DNA of 64,000 nt from Paracentrotus lividus (taxonomy: Eukaryota > Echinodermata > Echinoidea > Camarodonta > Echinidae): the NCBI GenBank assembly GCA_940671915.1, contig CALNVZ010000218.1:1118593-1182592 (forward strand), written 5' to 3'. How positions within the stretch are numbered: position 1 is the stretch's first letter; each line of letters starts with the position of its first letter. Below are positions 9,626-24,100 of this stretch, in pieces. The notes beneath the pieces were generated by a model that did not search any database, was not told the DNA's origin, and saw only the letters and a program-made list of their open reading frames with translations. The position numbers were made by a program, and so were the translations under genes.

Positions 9626-12600
9626 CATTATTCAATTCTTATTTCCATTTTTTTTTTAATTTATCTATTTATTTTATCTTTTTTTATTTATTTTTTTTGG
9701 ATTTATTATGTTATTTATTTATTTATTTCATTTTGGAGGGGATAACCTCCAGCAGAAAAATAGAAGGCCTACAAGGTATAATAACTACAGTGAAATTCTA
9801 TAGCATAATCGAAGTCAGTCAGGTATCTCCACAGTCCTCAGACTAGTGTAGTGGGAAAAGGAGAACAAAATTATTGTGAGCTTTGAAAATTATTTTCATG
9901 GGATGTTATTACAAAGAAAATAATTTTTCATAAAAAATCCATTGCATAGGATTGCTCAAGTGCCATCATAGTCGAAATATGACAAAAGATGGTTGAAATG
10001 TTAAGGCCTTACATTTTTGTGTAGTCCCACACATGTATTTTTGTGTGCAGTCCATGTTATTCTAAGCAAAATTGGGTTAATTTCTTGTAATTTTTTTCTT
10101 CTAAAACCTCACAGCACCCAACAGTTCTGACATGTATTAGGTGACATTGTTTTTAACACAATTGAAGCTGTGGATAACTTTTAAATAATTTATGTATTTA
10201 ACCAAAATGATATTTCTCAATAGGCAATTAAGAAAAAAAAAAAAAAAAAAAGGCCGTTAGATTATTCAACTGTCCGCTAATTATTGAAACCAAATGAATT
10301 ACAGGTGTTCACCTCGACACTACACCGAGTAGTATCATAATGTAACTTCTTCCTATATACCTTCCATGTTCTTGATCTTTCTGATTAACTTTATTTGAAT
10401 TATTTGCGTCATCTTCTATGAAATGGTAGTGCATTTAGTTATTATTTTCCGAAGATAAAATATAAAATTAAGGAATGAATGGGTATTTTTCTTGACCTAC
10501 GAACCTTGATCATTCGTTCTACCAATAGTCTCTGTTTGGTCCGTCACTTGGTTCGTTTCTGATCCTAAAGTGTTATCTGAGACTTCGGCATCTAAAGGCA
10601 TGATGATCAAATGCACTTCAATTATCCGTTTATCATGTTTATGTATACACAACAAAAAAATTAAGTCCCCCCCCCTAATCAAAATGATGTTACTTATGAA
10701 CGGGATTGTTTTGAGCAAAGTAATTGAGAGGGGGGTTCCATTCACTTATTGAGTACCTTCTGTGAAAAATGGCATTGATCCCTGAGACAGGCATGAGTGA
10801 TCAACGTTCAAAGCAAGAAGGGACATTTTAAAAAGTCACAAGGGTCATTTTTTGTCTGTAAAAATAACAATTTTCTAAACAATTTCTTTTTACCTTGTGT
10901 TGAATTGTTTGGATGGTTTTATCATCCAAAATTTGACCATCCAACACCAATCCCGATACATTGCATTATTTTCCATGGATGAGTAAGCACGATTTTAAGA
11001 ATTATGTTTAGACCTCAAAAGATGGTAAAATCCAACAATTTTATTTAAAGAATTGCCATCAGATATTATCATCAACATGATCGACACATTTTGTGAGAAC
11101 ATGAGCACTATTCGTCGTGTCATGGATGAGCGAGCACACTTTAAAGGTGAGTTTTGTGAGTTTTGTCATGACAAATTTGCCTTTAATGCGTGTTTATTCA
11201 TGCATTACACAACGGTTTTATCTCATATTCGCACATAAGTTAGTCGATGAGTGTATAAACATAACTGCGAAATGTTATTGCTCAACACCTTTTTGCTAAA
11301 AAGTTCCAGGATGTTGATTCAGGGTTTGTTTTTGCCTCGAAATTGTACACAATGTCAATGGAGAGAAAATAAAAATGTCAACAAAATTGAAATTCGGCTT
11401 AATTTCATTGATAATTTTTGTTAATTCTACTGAGAGTTTTTTCTCGAAACTTGGCACACAACTTCATTGTGATACTAACTATACCAGGAAAAAGCGCTAA
11501 ATTGAGAATCTGATAAAGATAGGGCTAAAGCCCTGAAATTTCTTCATATTTCCATATTTTTTTAATATCTTCTGCTCACTGAAGCATAAAACACTGAAAT
11601 TTTCGTGAAACTCAAATCGAATGAACTATCCAAGAAGGTCTGTGACAATTATCCAAAGTAAGCAATTGAATTTTAGTCCACAAACGACAAAATGGCTTTT
11701 CACGTATCACGTGTTCATTGAAGCGTGAATTTTTGATAAAATGCCATAGCATGATTTGAAAAAAAAAATATTTGACATACATATAACAAAACATTGTTGA
11801 CAATACTTACCTTACAAATTAAAAAATTTTCTTTTTTGTTTTTATTAAGTGTTCGTTCAACCGTGAATTGATTGATATTGTTTAAAACACTCTTCCAGAT
11901 TGCAAATTCCGTCATAATCAAAAAAAATTTAAGTAAAAATGTGTAAAAAATGCAGTTTTTGCAAAATTTACCTCATGCTCATCCAACCGCGAATTTTAAT
12001 CCAAAGGTCATTTCATGTGTTAGAAATTAGGTACAACAAGCCTTCTGAACACATCTTTTGTTGAAAAGTTTGAATTTGTTCTGATATTTTATTAATGCGG
12101 CGGTCACAACTCGTCGTATGTTACGGGGCACGTGCCATCAACGTAGCCTGCTTTGTTTGTACAATGCATGCACAGGTCGTTGGACAATTTCTGCGATTCC
12201 TGCGTTTCTTTATGCGGCGGTCACAACTCACCGTACCTTCGACGTGCAACTCCCTACGATGGATTTCGTAGAAAAATCGTGCAGCGCAGGTACCTCGGAG
12301 GCACGATGCCTGTACGACGTGCAGGAAGTTTTTCCAATACCCTTACTACAGACACGCAGGAATCGCAGAAATTGACCAAAGACCTGTGCATGCATTGTAA
12401 ATGCAACGCAGGCTACGTTTGGTGGCACGTGCCCCGTAGCCTACGACGAGTTGTGACCGCCGCATTAGTAAGGGTATTGGAAAGACTTCCTGCACGTCGT
12501 ACATGCAACGTGCCTCCGAGGTACCTGCGCTGCACGATTTTTCTACGAAATCCAGCGTAAGGAGTTGCACGTCGAAGGTACGGCGAGTTGTGACCGCCGC

Positions 12601-15600
12601 ATAAATTAAAGTTATGAAACTAACCGTGTGACTTTAAAAAGTGACATTTTTGCCTTTTGACTGTGCTCATTGAAGCATGACTAAACGAATTTCAGTAATA
12701 TTTACTAAAATGGTGGCAGATAAAATTACCTACAAAGTTGACTAAAAAGTTATACCAATTTGATTAAGGGGGACTTACTTTTTTTGCTGTGTGTATATAT
12801 ATAACCAAAACACGAGGGAAAGAAGGGGACTTTATATAATATACTAAGTACTTGAATTAGTGGTCGTATATGAAAGGACGTGCGTTCGAATGAAACGTAG
12901 GTCCCCATTTGATACACAATATTATGGTTCAAATGCTTGTCACTTATTCCGGGACAAAACGAAACAATGATGAAAAAAAAATACGACCGTGAAAGATAAT
13001 CTGTATTGGTCATGAAAGTTTCCTATATAATTATTTAAAAAATAAGTACGTTATACCACTCTATTAAAGCTAATCAGCACGGTCTGGATGTTTACTAGCT
13101 TGGTAATAAAGTAGTTTAAATGTTATCAAATTATAATGAAATTACCTTTCAACGTTACATGGAAATTTATCTTCAATTTACTGTACTGCCTCAAGTCGAA
13201 TGAGATTCGAACTTTTGGTTTGTTAGTTCCCTCTGGACCCAATAGAAAGCTTTCACGATGCGTTGTCAAGTAGTAAAAATCGCGTTCTTCAAGGATCTAA
13301 ATAAACACAAATATTATTACATGAGCGTTAGAGTTACAGAAGCGAATTTCGACTTAGCAAGAAAAAAAAAAAATGTGGTGTAATGGCAGGTGATCATTGT
13401 AAGAAATAAATAAAATAAAAAAAACAACAACAACAACAACAGCAAAAAAAAACCCCAAGAAACACACCACACACACCACACACAAATAGACCAACAAACA
13501 AACAGTGATTAACTCTATACACGAGTTAAGTTAGAAACTTATAACCCCCCCCCAAAAAAAAAAAAAAAAAAAAAAATCGATCGAAAACGGAGTTCTGAAC
13601 CATAAATCAGATTTCTAATGAAATAAAAATATTCCTTTACTATTGTTAAATTATGCAACAACAACCAAAAAAAAATCAATTATAGTTTGAACATTAGGAA
13701 AGTCGTTAGAATTTGAATATTGATGTCACTAATGCTATGGAGATCATTCAATTCGAGCGATTTGCTATACAAAAATTAATCTATACTATTCGATAATATT
13801 GATATTATCGCCAAATTTTAAGGGTCAAAGGTCAAATTGTTGGCAGCTCCACTTCCGCTAGGTAGAATGCGTGCGTAAGCGCCATTGTGTATATGACGGA
13901 TTGATTTAGCTGAAAGTCATTGGCGTTTTTTGCTTTCAAATTTCACCCTTAAGGGAGTGCTGAGGTGCACTGGATTTCTTATGTGCGTCACACTTATGTT
14001 TTGGTTAGGCCGAAAGATAAAAAATAAAATCGACTTTAATTTTTGTTCTTAATGAAAGATGTCTTTTTTGTTTGACGTCCCCTAATAAAGACAAATAAAT
14101 GGTAATTGCTCGATTAGCGCGCGTATTTAGTTTAGGCATATTTAATATTCACGCGCGCGCACAGCTAGCTGCGCTATTTTTTGTCAGTTATTCTCAAGCG
14201 ATGACTGAACTCATCGTATTCATTACAACACACACACCGCTCAATTTGTGCGAGAAAATTGTAAAGATACAACGTGCGCAGCTTATAAGCTAGCCCATTG
14301 ATCATAATTATCTCATTACGGATTTGGAGCCGGAAGCGCAGTTGTCAACGGTAATGAGATGCATGTTGGGTAATCTAACGTACTGGCACTATATCAGGTC
14401 GCTCGAATTGGCAATGTGATCAAGATGTGTGATGTCAATTATGGAAGGATTTGTAATACAGCTTTCACAAAATATAATAATAAAGATAATAATAATAATA
14501 TAGGTTTTCCCGGTCACTTTCATACAATTATCATTTGAATCTATTTTAAGATCATTCAATTTCACCACAGTTGTGATCGTTTGGGCCAACCTCCATTTAA
14601 ACTTACATTTAGTTCGTTCAATTCATTTATTTATGCAATGATCTTTTTAAATGTGCCAAGTCGATTTTAAAAAGTAGCATAAGCGTTTAATGAATTTTCA
14701 TTCAATTTCATTTTTGCTTCGTTTGAGATTTGAATCCTTGTAAAGCATTTTTCGAATCAGTCATCTAAGCTTAGACAAAGAACATTTAACCTTAGAATTG
14801 GGAATGTTTAATTTTTATATTCGCTCGATCGAATTAGTTATCCGTGCAATACATTTAGAAAAAGAGTCGTTCACATTGAAACTTTATGCATAGATTATTA
14901 GAAATATGCATTCAAATTCAAATGGGGATGGCCTCGGACTTTCTTGGGTCATTCAAATTCATTACAAGGCAAGCATGTTAAAAATAAGTGCATTCTATTT
15001 AAGATTCATCGTCAAGAAGACATGACATTATAGGTTATCAAAACGGTTTACCACGACTTTGTTTACCCTGCAGCCATTGATAAGTCCCTCATAGCAACGA
15101 AAATGGAATAGTGGATGCAAAGACAAAAAGAAAGAACACTGGACACGCACATATAATTTATTATTGAAAGTAATACCAAAACTTGTATGTGACCCTATTA
15201 AAAATCAAGACTTGATTTTCACATAGACCTATTGTATGAAAGAAAATGCTTATGAAAAGGCCCGTATATGCCCCAATATTATATAAATAGTGCATGCTCT
15301 ACAATGCAACATACTAGATTATGTGCACGACAAATACTAAATTATCCCGAGGGCACATTTATTTCACCGAGGCCGTAGGCCGAGTTGAAACAGATGTGCA
15401 CGAGGAATAATTTAGTATTTGGAGTTCACATAGTCAGTAATGTTGCATTAATAGAGCATGCACTATTTATTATAGTAAATAGACCCCTAAATCTTTGACC
15501 TTGCCTAATCTGGTTTTATCTTTGCCAATGTTTGCCAAACTTTTGGTGCTAATTAAGCTATTGTGACGTATATTGTTGCTCCGCGTATCTGTTGTTGTGC

Positions 15601-15796
15601 GCACCATTTTACTGTTTTTACGCGCTAGCGCAAAAAGGCAGTCGATTTCACTATTCATTTTAACACAGGTAAAAACCGTTCAATATAACAAAAAAACCGT
15701 TCAATATAACAAAAACCGTTCACTATAACAAAAACGTGAATGACACGTGACATCATTTCAAGCAATCACAACTCTTAAAATACTACCACTATTTAC

Positions 15797-15864
<68 letters not shown>

Positions 15865-17617
15865 AAAGACAAATAAACAATAAATCTGTAATGTACGAAC
15901 TAAAAAGAAAAAAATCCATTATAAAATGTGTCTCTTTAAGTGTCTTCGACTTAATACAGGACGTAAAGATTTAAAAAAAGGAAACAAAGCAAAAAATAAA
16001 AAATAAAAATAATATAGGTTTTCCCGGTCAATTTCAAAGCTTTGTCATTCAAACCTATTAAAGGTGCATTCAAATTCAAGCGATAACGTTTTCCGATCGG
16101 TATCGGCATTTTAAATTTCAAATGTGGAAAATCAAATTCATTCATAGACACGATGCTTTATTTTAAATGCATTCGATTCAATTATGAGGGTAAGGCCGAT
16201 TCCATTAAGAGCATGCAATCTTATTTTACCCTCATTTGATTTAATTGTTATTGCAAATACGTCCCTTAACAGTGCATACAAATTCATTAAGGTACATACA
16301 ATTTTTCATTTTGTTCACTTACTTTAGAAGTTAGTGCATTCAAATTAAAATGCATCACATTTAAGAGTCAGATGAGCCTGTTCGGGCAATCTATTTCATT
16401 TTGAAGAATTCAATTTAAAGGAATATTCATTCACTTTAAGATCCGTTTATGTTTTGATATACATGTTGGTCTTTGTTTTATGTTTCCCCTTATCCCATAC
16501 ATATTTTAACTTAACACACATTTCATAGCATGCATTTTTTACTTGAAACGTCGTTTTAGTCAAATAATTCAATGCAGTTTATAACGTCTAATCAAAAAAA
16601 CTTTCGAACCCCTTATCATATCAATTCTAGTTGTAAACTTAAGAGGAAGAGGGCGCTATCACTCTACGCAAATCAAACGCTGCCATAGACATTTTGTTTT
16701 TTGCACACGTTTTTTCACTTTGTTTTCTTGATTATGGCGAGCAACTACCTTTTCAAAAATGATCAACTTGAATATAATTACGCTAAGAGTCTTTTTATTT
16801 CAAAAATAGGAATAAACTTACTGCAAGGGAAAAAAAAGTCCTGTCACTTTGTGTCAATTCGAAATCCTAATCAGATCAAATTCCTGTACAATATGGCCAA
16901 TTTTGCTCTCAAAATAGCTCATACGCCACATAATTATCTTCCTGGATAACGCATAACTATATAACAGCTAATGATCAAGGCCGTTTTTAAAAGCTTGAAT
17001 TCTCACCTTTCCAGAGATGGTAAAATTCATTTCGATTTGTTAAGAAAAGTCCTGTCACTTTCAACATTATCCAAATAGAATCTTTACTCGATGGGTCGAT
17101 ATTTCCGCATATCACATGCATATCGCAGTGGACGGCGTCTTCGCAAGAGGTGACAAGATCACTACTTATATCAATAATCGTTTGGCATCAATCTATGTGA
17201 AATAAAGATTTGATTACAAACTTCATCACAATAAGTTATTAAGCTTGCCCAAATGTGTATTTCCTCCATCTGGTCTGGAGAATCTATTAACTATATGATA
17301 AAAGTTAATTTCTTTCATCTATTGTGGTAGATCTGTAACAGAACGGATAATACCATTCCGGCTGGGAAGTCTTCTTAAGCGAGTTTTTGTGAGCTAATTT
17401 ATTATTGCAGCCAGCTGTATAGATTTACTACGCTTGTCAGTTGCGTCTGGCCTCTTAGATAATGGACGCGCCTTGTTTAATTACGATATAATGCCGCACA
17501 TTGGTATACGTTAACTTACATTTACATAGAGTTAGAATTGATATGTAATAATTATGGTGGGGGCTGTTGTTGTGTTTAAATTTTAAGATTTCTTTTGACC
17601 CATCTTCACCTAATATT

Positions 17618-17674
<57 letters not shown>

Positions 17675-20600
17675 ACACACACACACACACACACATCCAT
17701 TATTATTTTACCTATTGTACTTCGTCTAAATAAATAGTCTAATCACACCTGCGTGTGTATATATATTTACGTATTTTCTTCTGTTTTTCCAGGTGTATAT
17801 CCTTTATAGACATTTTTCATTTTTGTCTATTATCTGATATTTTAATGTTTTGGACATTGCGATATGGGAAACTCCAACAGTCGTTTTTAATGCAGTAGAG
17901 ACATTTCTATTTGGCAAAAGTTTTTAGTGCATAAAGAACGACTGTTACTTTTCGCAAATCGCAATTCGCAAAACGTTCGCGAGTCCCGTGAAAACACCCC
18001 TTTTGGGAGGTTTTTACAAGGCACGCGAATGTTTTGCGAATGATAGAATGTTTAAGACAACAGTCGTTTTTAAATCAGCAAAAGGTTATTAATGCGGCAA
18101 AAACTTAAAAGCGACTGTTGGATTTGGCATCTCATCATTCGCAAAACGTTCACATGTCCAGTGAAAACATCCCTCTACTTATAACGACTGATATTCTTAT
18201 TGTATGCACCTTAAATGGAATTCACTTAACTGAAACATGCTTGCCCTTTAATGAACTTGATTGGTTGAAGAAAGGCCGGCGCCATCGCCATCTTAACTTA
18301 AACGCATATTTGTCATATTTTATGCACTAAGTTTCATTGTGAATGATCCGTCTCTTAAGTATGGTTCAGAAATAATCAAATAGAACGAGCGAAACTAAAT
18401 ATTCAGAATTCCCATTCCTTAAATTGCAGGGGCCGCGGAGCCGGGGGGCTGGGGGGCTGCAGCCCCCCCCCCCCCCCCCCCCCCCCCACTTTTTTCAGCC
18501 AACGTGTACAAAAATGCAAAAATGACCATACATTTGTGATTTTTAGCCTGTTCAGCCCCCCCCCACTTTCGGCTCAGCCCCTCCACTTTCAAAAACGCTC
18601 CGCGGCCCCTGAATTGAAAGTCTTTTGTTTAAACTTAGATGTTTGATTCGAAGAATGTTTTGCGAGGATAAAAAATTTAAAAGAACCCAATATGAAATTG
18701 ATTGAACCTTCTTTAAACTTATATGCTATATTTTTAGATCAACTTGGTACATTTGGAAAGATTGTTGCATGAATAAGAAAACAGATCGAGCGTAAAATAA
18801 GTTTGAATGGCGATTAGCCCGAACGATCGCAACTGGCGTGAAATTGAATGATCTTAAAACATGTTTGAATGACATATGTGTGATATTGACCGGGAAAACC
18901 TATAATAATGTTTTTTTGATATAAGATTAATATCAGATGCGAATAGAACAAAATACAACAGCCTATAATTTTTAAATGACTTTAAAAAAAACAATACAAA
19001 GCACCAATTTTAACAGTGGCGGATTTAGGATTTTATGGGGGGCCAAAATTTATATTTTATATTCTTATACAGTCGAATTTATTTTGCGTTACGCTGGCCG
19101 AGCAAAACGGAGCGGGGAGGTTTGGAGAAGGGGGATGGGGTGAAGACATTTCGGCATTCAGTCACCCTCACAGTCATATTTCACCCGTTGTAGGGGTAGG
19201 GTTAAGTCGGTCATCCATAAATAATGTTTCCTGCTTTTTTTTCTCTCTCTCTCTTCTTTTTGTTTTGTTGTTTTTTGATGGGGATGTTTTACGTTGGGCG
19301 CTCCGCAAAATATTAGATTTTATGCAATTTTTACTCAATTATGGGCTCGGGTGAGGTGGGGGGGGGGTGGGGGTTCCAAGCTCGTCAGGCTCCTTTGAAT
19401 CTCCCACAATGGAATCGCGGATACGTTATAATGTCAGATAAAATAATAGCTTAAAACATGATTTAAAAGATAAGCCTAAATAATTGTATTGCGCATCAAT
19501 GCTATGAAAATCTTTTATAATGCGAAAATATATAGAGAATGTAGGGAAAACACAAAAACATTAACGAAATTTTAAACTGAATGGACGTTTCTTAAAATTG
19601 AGTTCCTCAAAATGAAATTGATTGCTCGAACAGGCTATTTGGGCTCCTAAATACGATGCCTCGTTAATTTGAATGAACATAATGCTAAATTGTACATACA
19701 TTAATGAAGTTGTATGCGCGTTTAAAGATCTTGTCTGCTGTATAAATAAAATTAAGTACGGGGAAAATAAGATTGAATGCAATACATGGAAATGGTTTTG
19801 CCCCAATTATAAAATTAAATGCTCTTAAAATAAAGCTTCGTGACTATGAATGAACTTGATTCCCCGTATTTTAAAATTAAAATTCCGATATCGATCGGAA
19901 AAAGGTATCGCTTGAACTTGAATGAACCTTCTATAGGTTTGAATGACAAACCTATGAAATTGGGCGGGAAAACCTATAGGGTACATGCAGGTAATATCGG
20001 CCAGCAGGTAATATGGGACACCTGAAGCAAATCATGTCGTGACCGTCGACCGGTGACCGGTGTGAGCAGCATAATGTTGTTCATATGAACTGTATACGAA
20101 AATATATCGTCGTGAGAGCATCTGATGCCGAAATTTCTCTGAGAAAATTGCTGAAAACCAACAAGGTAGGTAAAACTTACGGCATTTTTTTACCCTGATG
20201 TAAAATTTGATATTTCACAGAATGTGATGGTGAAAGAGTGTTTGAGGGGATAACCTCAATTGTTTTGTATATTTATTAAGCTTATAGTTTCATTTTGATC
20301 ATACTAGCGTGTACTGGTCAATTTGTTTTAGTGAAGGGGTGCAATGTGGCATTGAATGTTTGCCTTAAACAGCAACATTAGTGCAGGTAATATGGGACAT
20401 CCAAAATGGCGGAAATGATTCTGGTACTTAGTATTGGGATGAGGCATCAATCTCTTTGCTACGATTTTTTGAGGTATATTCACAATATATAATTTATATA
20501 AATTACTTATTGTAGGCCTAGATTGTCTTGTATAATGAAAATAATATTTAGATAATATTAAAAAAATAAATAATATACAAAATACAAAACAATGAAATAT

Positions 20601-20950
20601 ATAGTCAAAATATTTACTGAAGGGTCTTATAATTTCAAATTATATCTTAAAGTTAATGATTTTTAACATTTTAAGCAAATTCCAGACATGGTAGAGTCAT
20701 GTGTAGTTTTTAAAACATACATTAAATACATGTGCCCATATTACCTGCACATGCAGGTAATATGGGCACTTTGGCAATGAGTCAACATTTGAATATTGCA
20801 GACAGGGGGTTGGTGATAATTGTTTTTTCTTCACAATAAGTTAGAGCAGTAGTTATTGATTCATATAAACAAAGATTAGACTGTGTGTCAATTCGTAATT
20901 TTATGCAAATTAGGCAAATGAGCTAGGGGTCCATATACCTGCATGTACCC

Positions 20951-21026
<76 letters not shown>

Positions 21027-21091
21027 GATAATAATGATAATAATAATGATAATAATAATAGTAATAATAATAATAATAGTAATAATAACAG

Positions 21092-21122
<31 letters not shown>

Positions 21123-24100
21123 GCTACTATACTAACACCAATAATAGTGATAATAACAATGAGAGAAAAAAAAAAGAGATTCTGCGTATAATCTTTAGTC
21201 CATTTAGTCATGTGAACAGTTCTGTTGTGTACGTTTGACATCCCAAATCTTGGGCACGTTGCCAGTATTATTATTTTTCAAAATGCTTATAACTTTCTTA
21301 TTTTAAATATTTTTATTTTTTATTTTTCTGTTTTATATATATAATACAACTCATTTCTATGGTGTTATTTTCCGTTAATAATCTTCAAAAATATTCAGTA
21401 AAGAATATTCAATTAACTCAATTAACTTTATAATTGATATGGTCCCTTCAACACTAAAATGTGAATAGTGGAGTGTAAGTACACGTTACAGACATATAAT
21501 AACTGCAATTGATTACTTACTTGCGGTGGTTTTGTGGGCTTCGACCCAGTCGAACAGTGTCGCGTTATTTGTTTCTTTTTTCTAATGCACAAAATAATGC
21601 TCACATCTTGACCGCTCCTTAATTTGTTTCGCTTTATTCCTTCATGCTTACATTTTGTCAATATCGCGATCTAAAAGTACGAACTGTGTATATATTTGTC
21701 CTGTCATTTCTAGTCTTTCTAATTTTTTTAAACACACTATACAATTTATCAACCAAGCGTGAAGTAGAAGCGATTTTTTTCTCTTTTCTAGAACTTGGAA
21801 GTGAACGAATTTCCCCAAAAATGAATGCAATCATACCTTGTTAAATATTTAAACCTTAGTTTTTCTCTTAATTTATTCCCTTTTTATTATTCAACCGTCT
21901 TCATCATCTTTTTATTCGCCCTTGTTGAATACCTTCTTTTTTTTCTAATCTTGACTGTGGAAAATATAAAATAATCAATTGCTGGGTACCCTAAATGCTC
22001 AATTATTGTATCTTGCTCGGAGAAATACTGAACAATTATAATTGTTTCATATTAGGCGCTAAATAAACCACAACACTTCATATCATTATCATTACTATTT
22101 ATGATCATGATAAACATTATTATCATCAAATAATAATTATTATTATAATTAATATTATTATTCAAACCAACCTCTTTGGAAACCTCTCGCTGATCAACAA
22201 GATATGAGATGTTTAGATTGCCGGAGCCCCATCTGATTAGGAACTGCTCCCCTGTAAAAGCCACCTTACAGTCAGGGATTTCTTCCTATGAAATTATTGC
22301 GCACTCATTGGGTCAATTTTACGAAACATGTTTACGAAATGAAGGAAGGTCCACTTTGAGCTAGCTGGCTTTTGATCAAACGGACAAGGTACCAGCAGCC
22401 GAGTATTGGAAAACATGAGAAAGAACCCCACACTTACCAAACTAAACGTCTGCCGTGCATCTCTGCTGTGCTATTTTAAAATCAGATTGAAATTGAAAAC
22501 AGTGAAAGTTTTGATGAAGAAATGTTTGTTTTATCTTTCATCATTTTTTAACGAAAATATTTGTTTCCTGTATATGTAATAATTTTTAATAAATTGTTGA
22601 TAACATGTGATGGTCGTTAGCAGACAAGCCAAGTATCAAGAATTTGTCGTCATGTGCCTCATTTTTGCTGCTTTTGTTTGCCTGCTCTCAGCCATCACAT
22701 ACAATCAGCTTTTCATAATACACGTGGCGGTATAGGGTTCTTCTCCGTCACGGGGCAATTGTTGATTTTTGTCTATATTGCGTTCCTGATATTAGGGAAT
22801 TATAATTCTTTATCGGAATAAGAAAAAAACTCCCTTCTTTTTACAGCATCATACACGTGCACGTCGGTAGCTTTAAGAAAAGTTACAAACATAAATGTTT
22901 TATACAACTATTTATTAAAAATTATTGAAAAAAAAGGAAAAAATATGTTTGTAAAAACAAAATGAGAAAAAAAAAAACATTTCTTCATCAAAACTTTCAC
23001 TGTTTTCGATGTCAGTCTGATTTCAAAATAGCACAATTTAATATTTTTTTCATTTTTACAACAAATTTAGTGTGTTTAAAAAAAGTGAATTGTGTTATTT
23101 TTACTCAAATTTTTATTTATTTATTTTTTTTTTTTTTTATTATTCTATTTTTATTTGTTATTTATTTATTTATTTATTTTTTTTTATTTTTTATTATTTT
23201 TATTATTTATTTTTTATTTATTTATTTATTTATTTATTTATTTTTTTGGGGGGGGGGGGGAATATGCACTCTTTTTGGACGCCCCGCCTGTAGGGACCTT
23301 TATGCAGCAGAGATGCACCGGCAGACGTTTAGTTGGGTAAATGTGGGTTCTTTCTCATGTTTTCCAATACTCGGCTGCTGGTACCTCGTACGTTTGATCA
23401 AAGCCCCCAGCTAGCTAAAGTAGACCTTCCTTCATTTGTTTCGTAAATAATTGACGCAATGAGTGTGCCATCAAGCTCATCTTAAAGGAAAACCATCATT
23501 TTCATTTCTTTCATTAGGTCCAAAATTGGCTTGGAGCTTTTATAATCGTGATAATTGTCTTGTTCGTATGCATGTACAAAAACAGTGCAAGAAATACGAC
23601 AATGATGTCAAACAAATCTAATAGCAAATACAGAAAATACCCTGCAAAAACTGCGAGTGGTGCCAAAGTCCAAACACCATAAATTGTGTAGGGGGACCGC
23701 CAACCAATTTGCGGTCTTCCCATGTTACCTGTATTTTTTGGCAGTGTATATAGAACAAAGTAAATTCAAGACTGATCGGTTTACACTAAATAAAAACAGA
23801 AAAGATAAATAAAAAGACGTAATATTCGACGATGTTCCCAGAAATTAAATAAATATTTTCTCTTATGTTTTTTTTCATAACAATTCGTTTCAATGTTCAA
23901 TATGTCTAAGTTTACAATTTGAAAAAGAAATAAGTCTGTGTATCATCATATATATGGCTAAAAATGTTTCACTGTAGTATTAAACTACTTTCTAAATTTC
24001 CGATATTTCGAGTACATGATGCTTTCTGAATGAGTCGATGATGATTATTTGTATCGATCTATTCAAGATTAAGATTCATTTATGTAGTTCTCGAATATTT

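Larger units (their letters stand above)
11570..12690 (+). repeat. Diverged ~130-bp tandem repeat in intron 8
   Basis: A word like TGTTCATTGAAGCGTGAATT recurs near 11573, 11709, 11850, 11972 and 12666, with steps of roughly 120-140 bp once the 509-bp MITE insertion (12096-12604) is discounted. Copies are well diverged. Confidence 0.4.
14499..18904. mobile_element. Large TIR element E1 (TATAGGTTTTCCCGG ends)
   Basis: The left end TATAGGTTTTCCCGGTCAC and right end GACCGGGAAAACCTATA are inverted. The match continues inward, for example TTTTAAGATCATTCAATTTC on the left against its inverted form near 18838-18860, then AGTTGTGATCGTTTGGGC against GCCCGAACGATCGCAACT. ATAAT-like flanks on both sides may be a target duplication, but the left flank is a microsatellite. 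No transposase was seen. Its arms interleave with those of E2. Confidence 0.6.
16013..19978. mobile_element. Large TIR element E2 (TATAGGTTTTCCCGG ends)
   Basis: The left end TATAGGTTTTCCCGGTCAA and right end GGGCGGGAAAACCTATA are inverted. Arm similarity extends more than 150 bp inward: TTTGTCATTCAAACCTAT, TTCAAGCGATA, TTTTCCGATCGGTATCGG and TTCATTCATAGACACGA each have inverted partners at 19840-19965. Subterminal sequence is full of ATTCAAATTCA-like words. It overlaps E1 in the order E1-left, E2-left, E1-right, E2-right. Confidence 0.65.

Noticed and set aside
16701-16949. 82-codon plus-strand open frame
   Set aside because: No recognisable domain, no splice context, and it lies within a large TIR element inside an intron.
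20888-21241. Poly-Leu and poly-Asn open frames
   Set aside because: They are translations of an (AAT)n microsatellite.
21521-21581. A frame reading TLFDWVEAHKTTA, resembling a Death-domain helix
   Set aside because: It does not connect in phase to exon 8, and a full Death domain is present in the last exon at 7160-8076. The other frame (GSKPTKPPQ) fits both neighbours.
22962-23414. 150-codon Phe/Tyr-rich plus-strand frame
   Set aside because: Derived from T-rich and (TTTA)n simple repeat within a foldback arm.
23514-23723. Hydrophobic open frame on the minus strand that looks like one or two membrane segments
   Set aside because: It overlaps tentative exon 5 in another frame. The phase dictated by exon 4 gives a soluble, UPA-like sequence, so the hydrophobic reading is probably chance.
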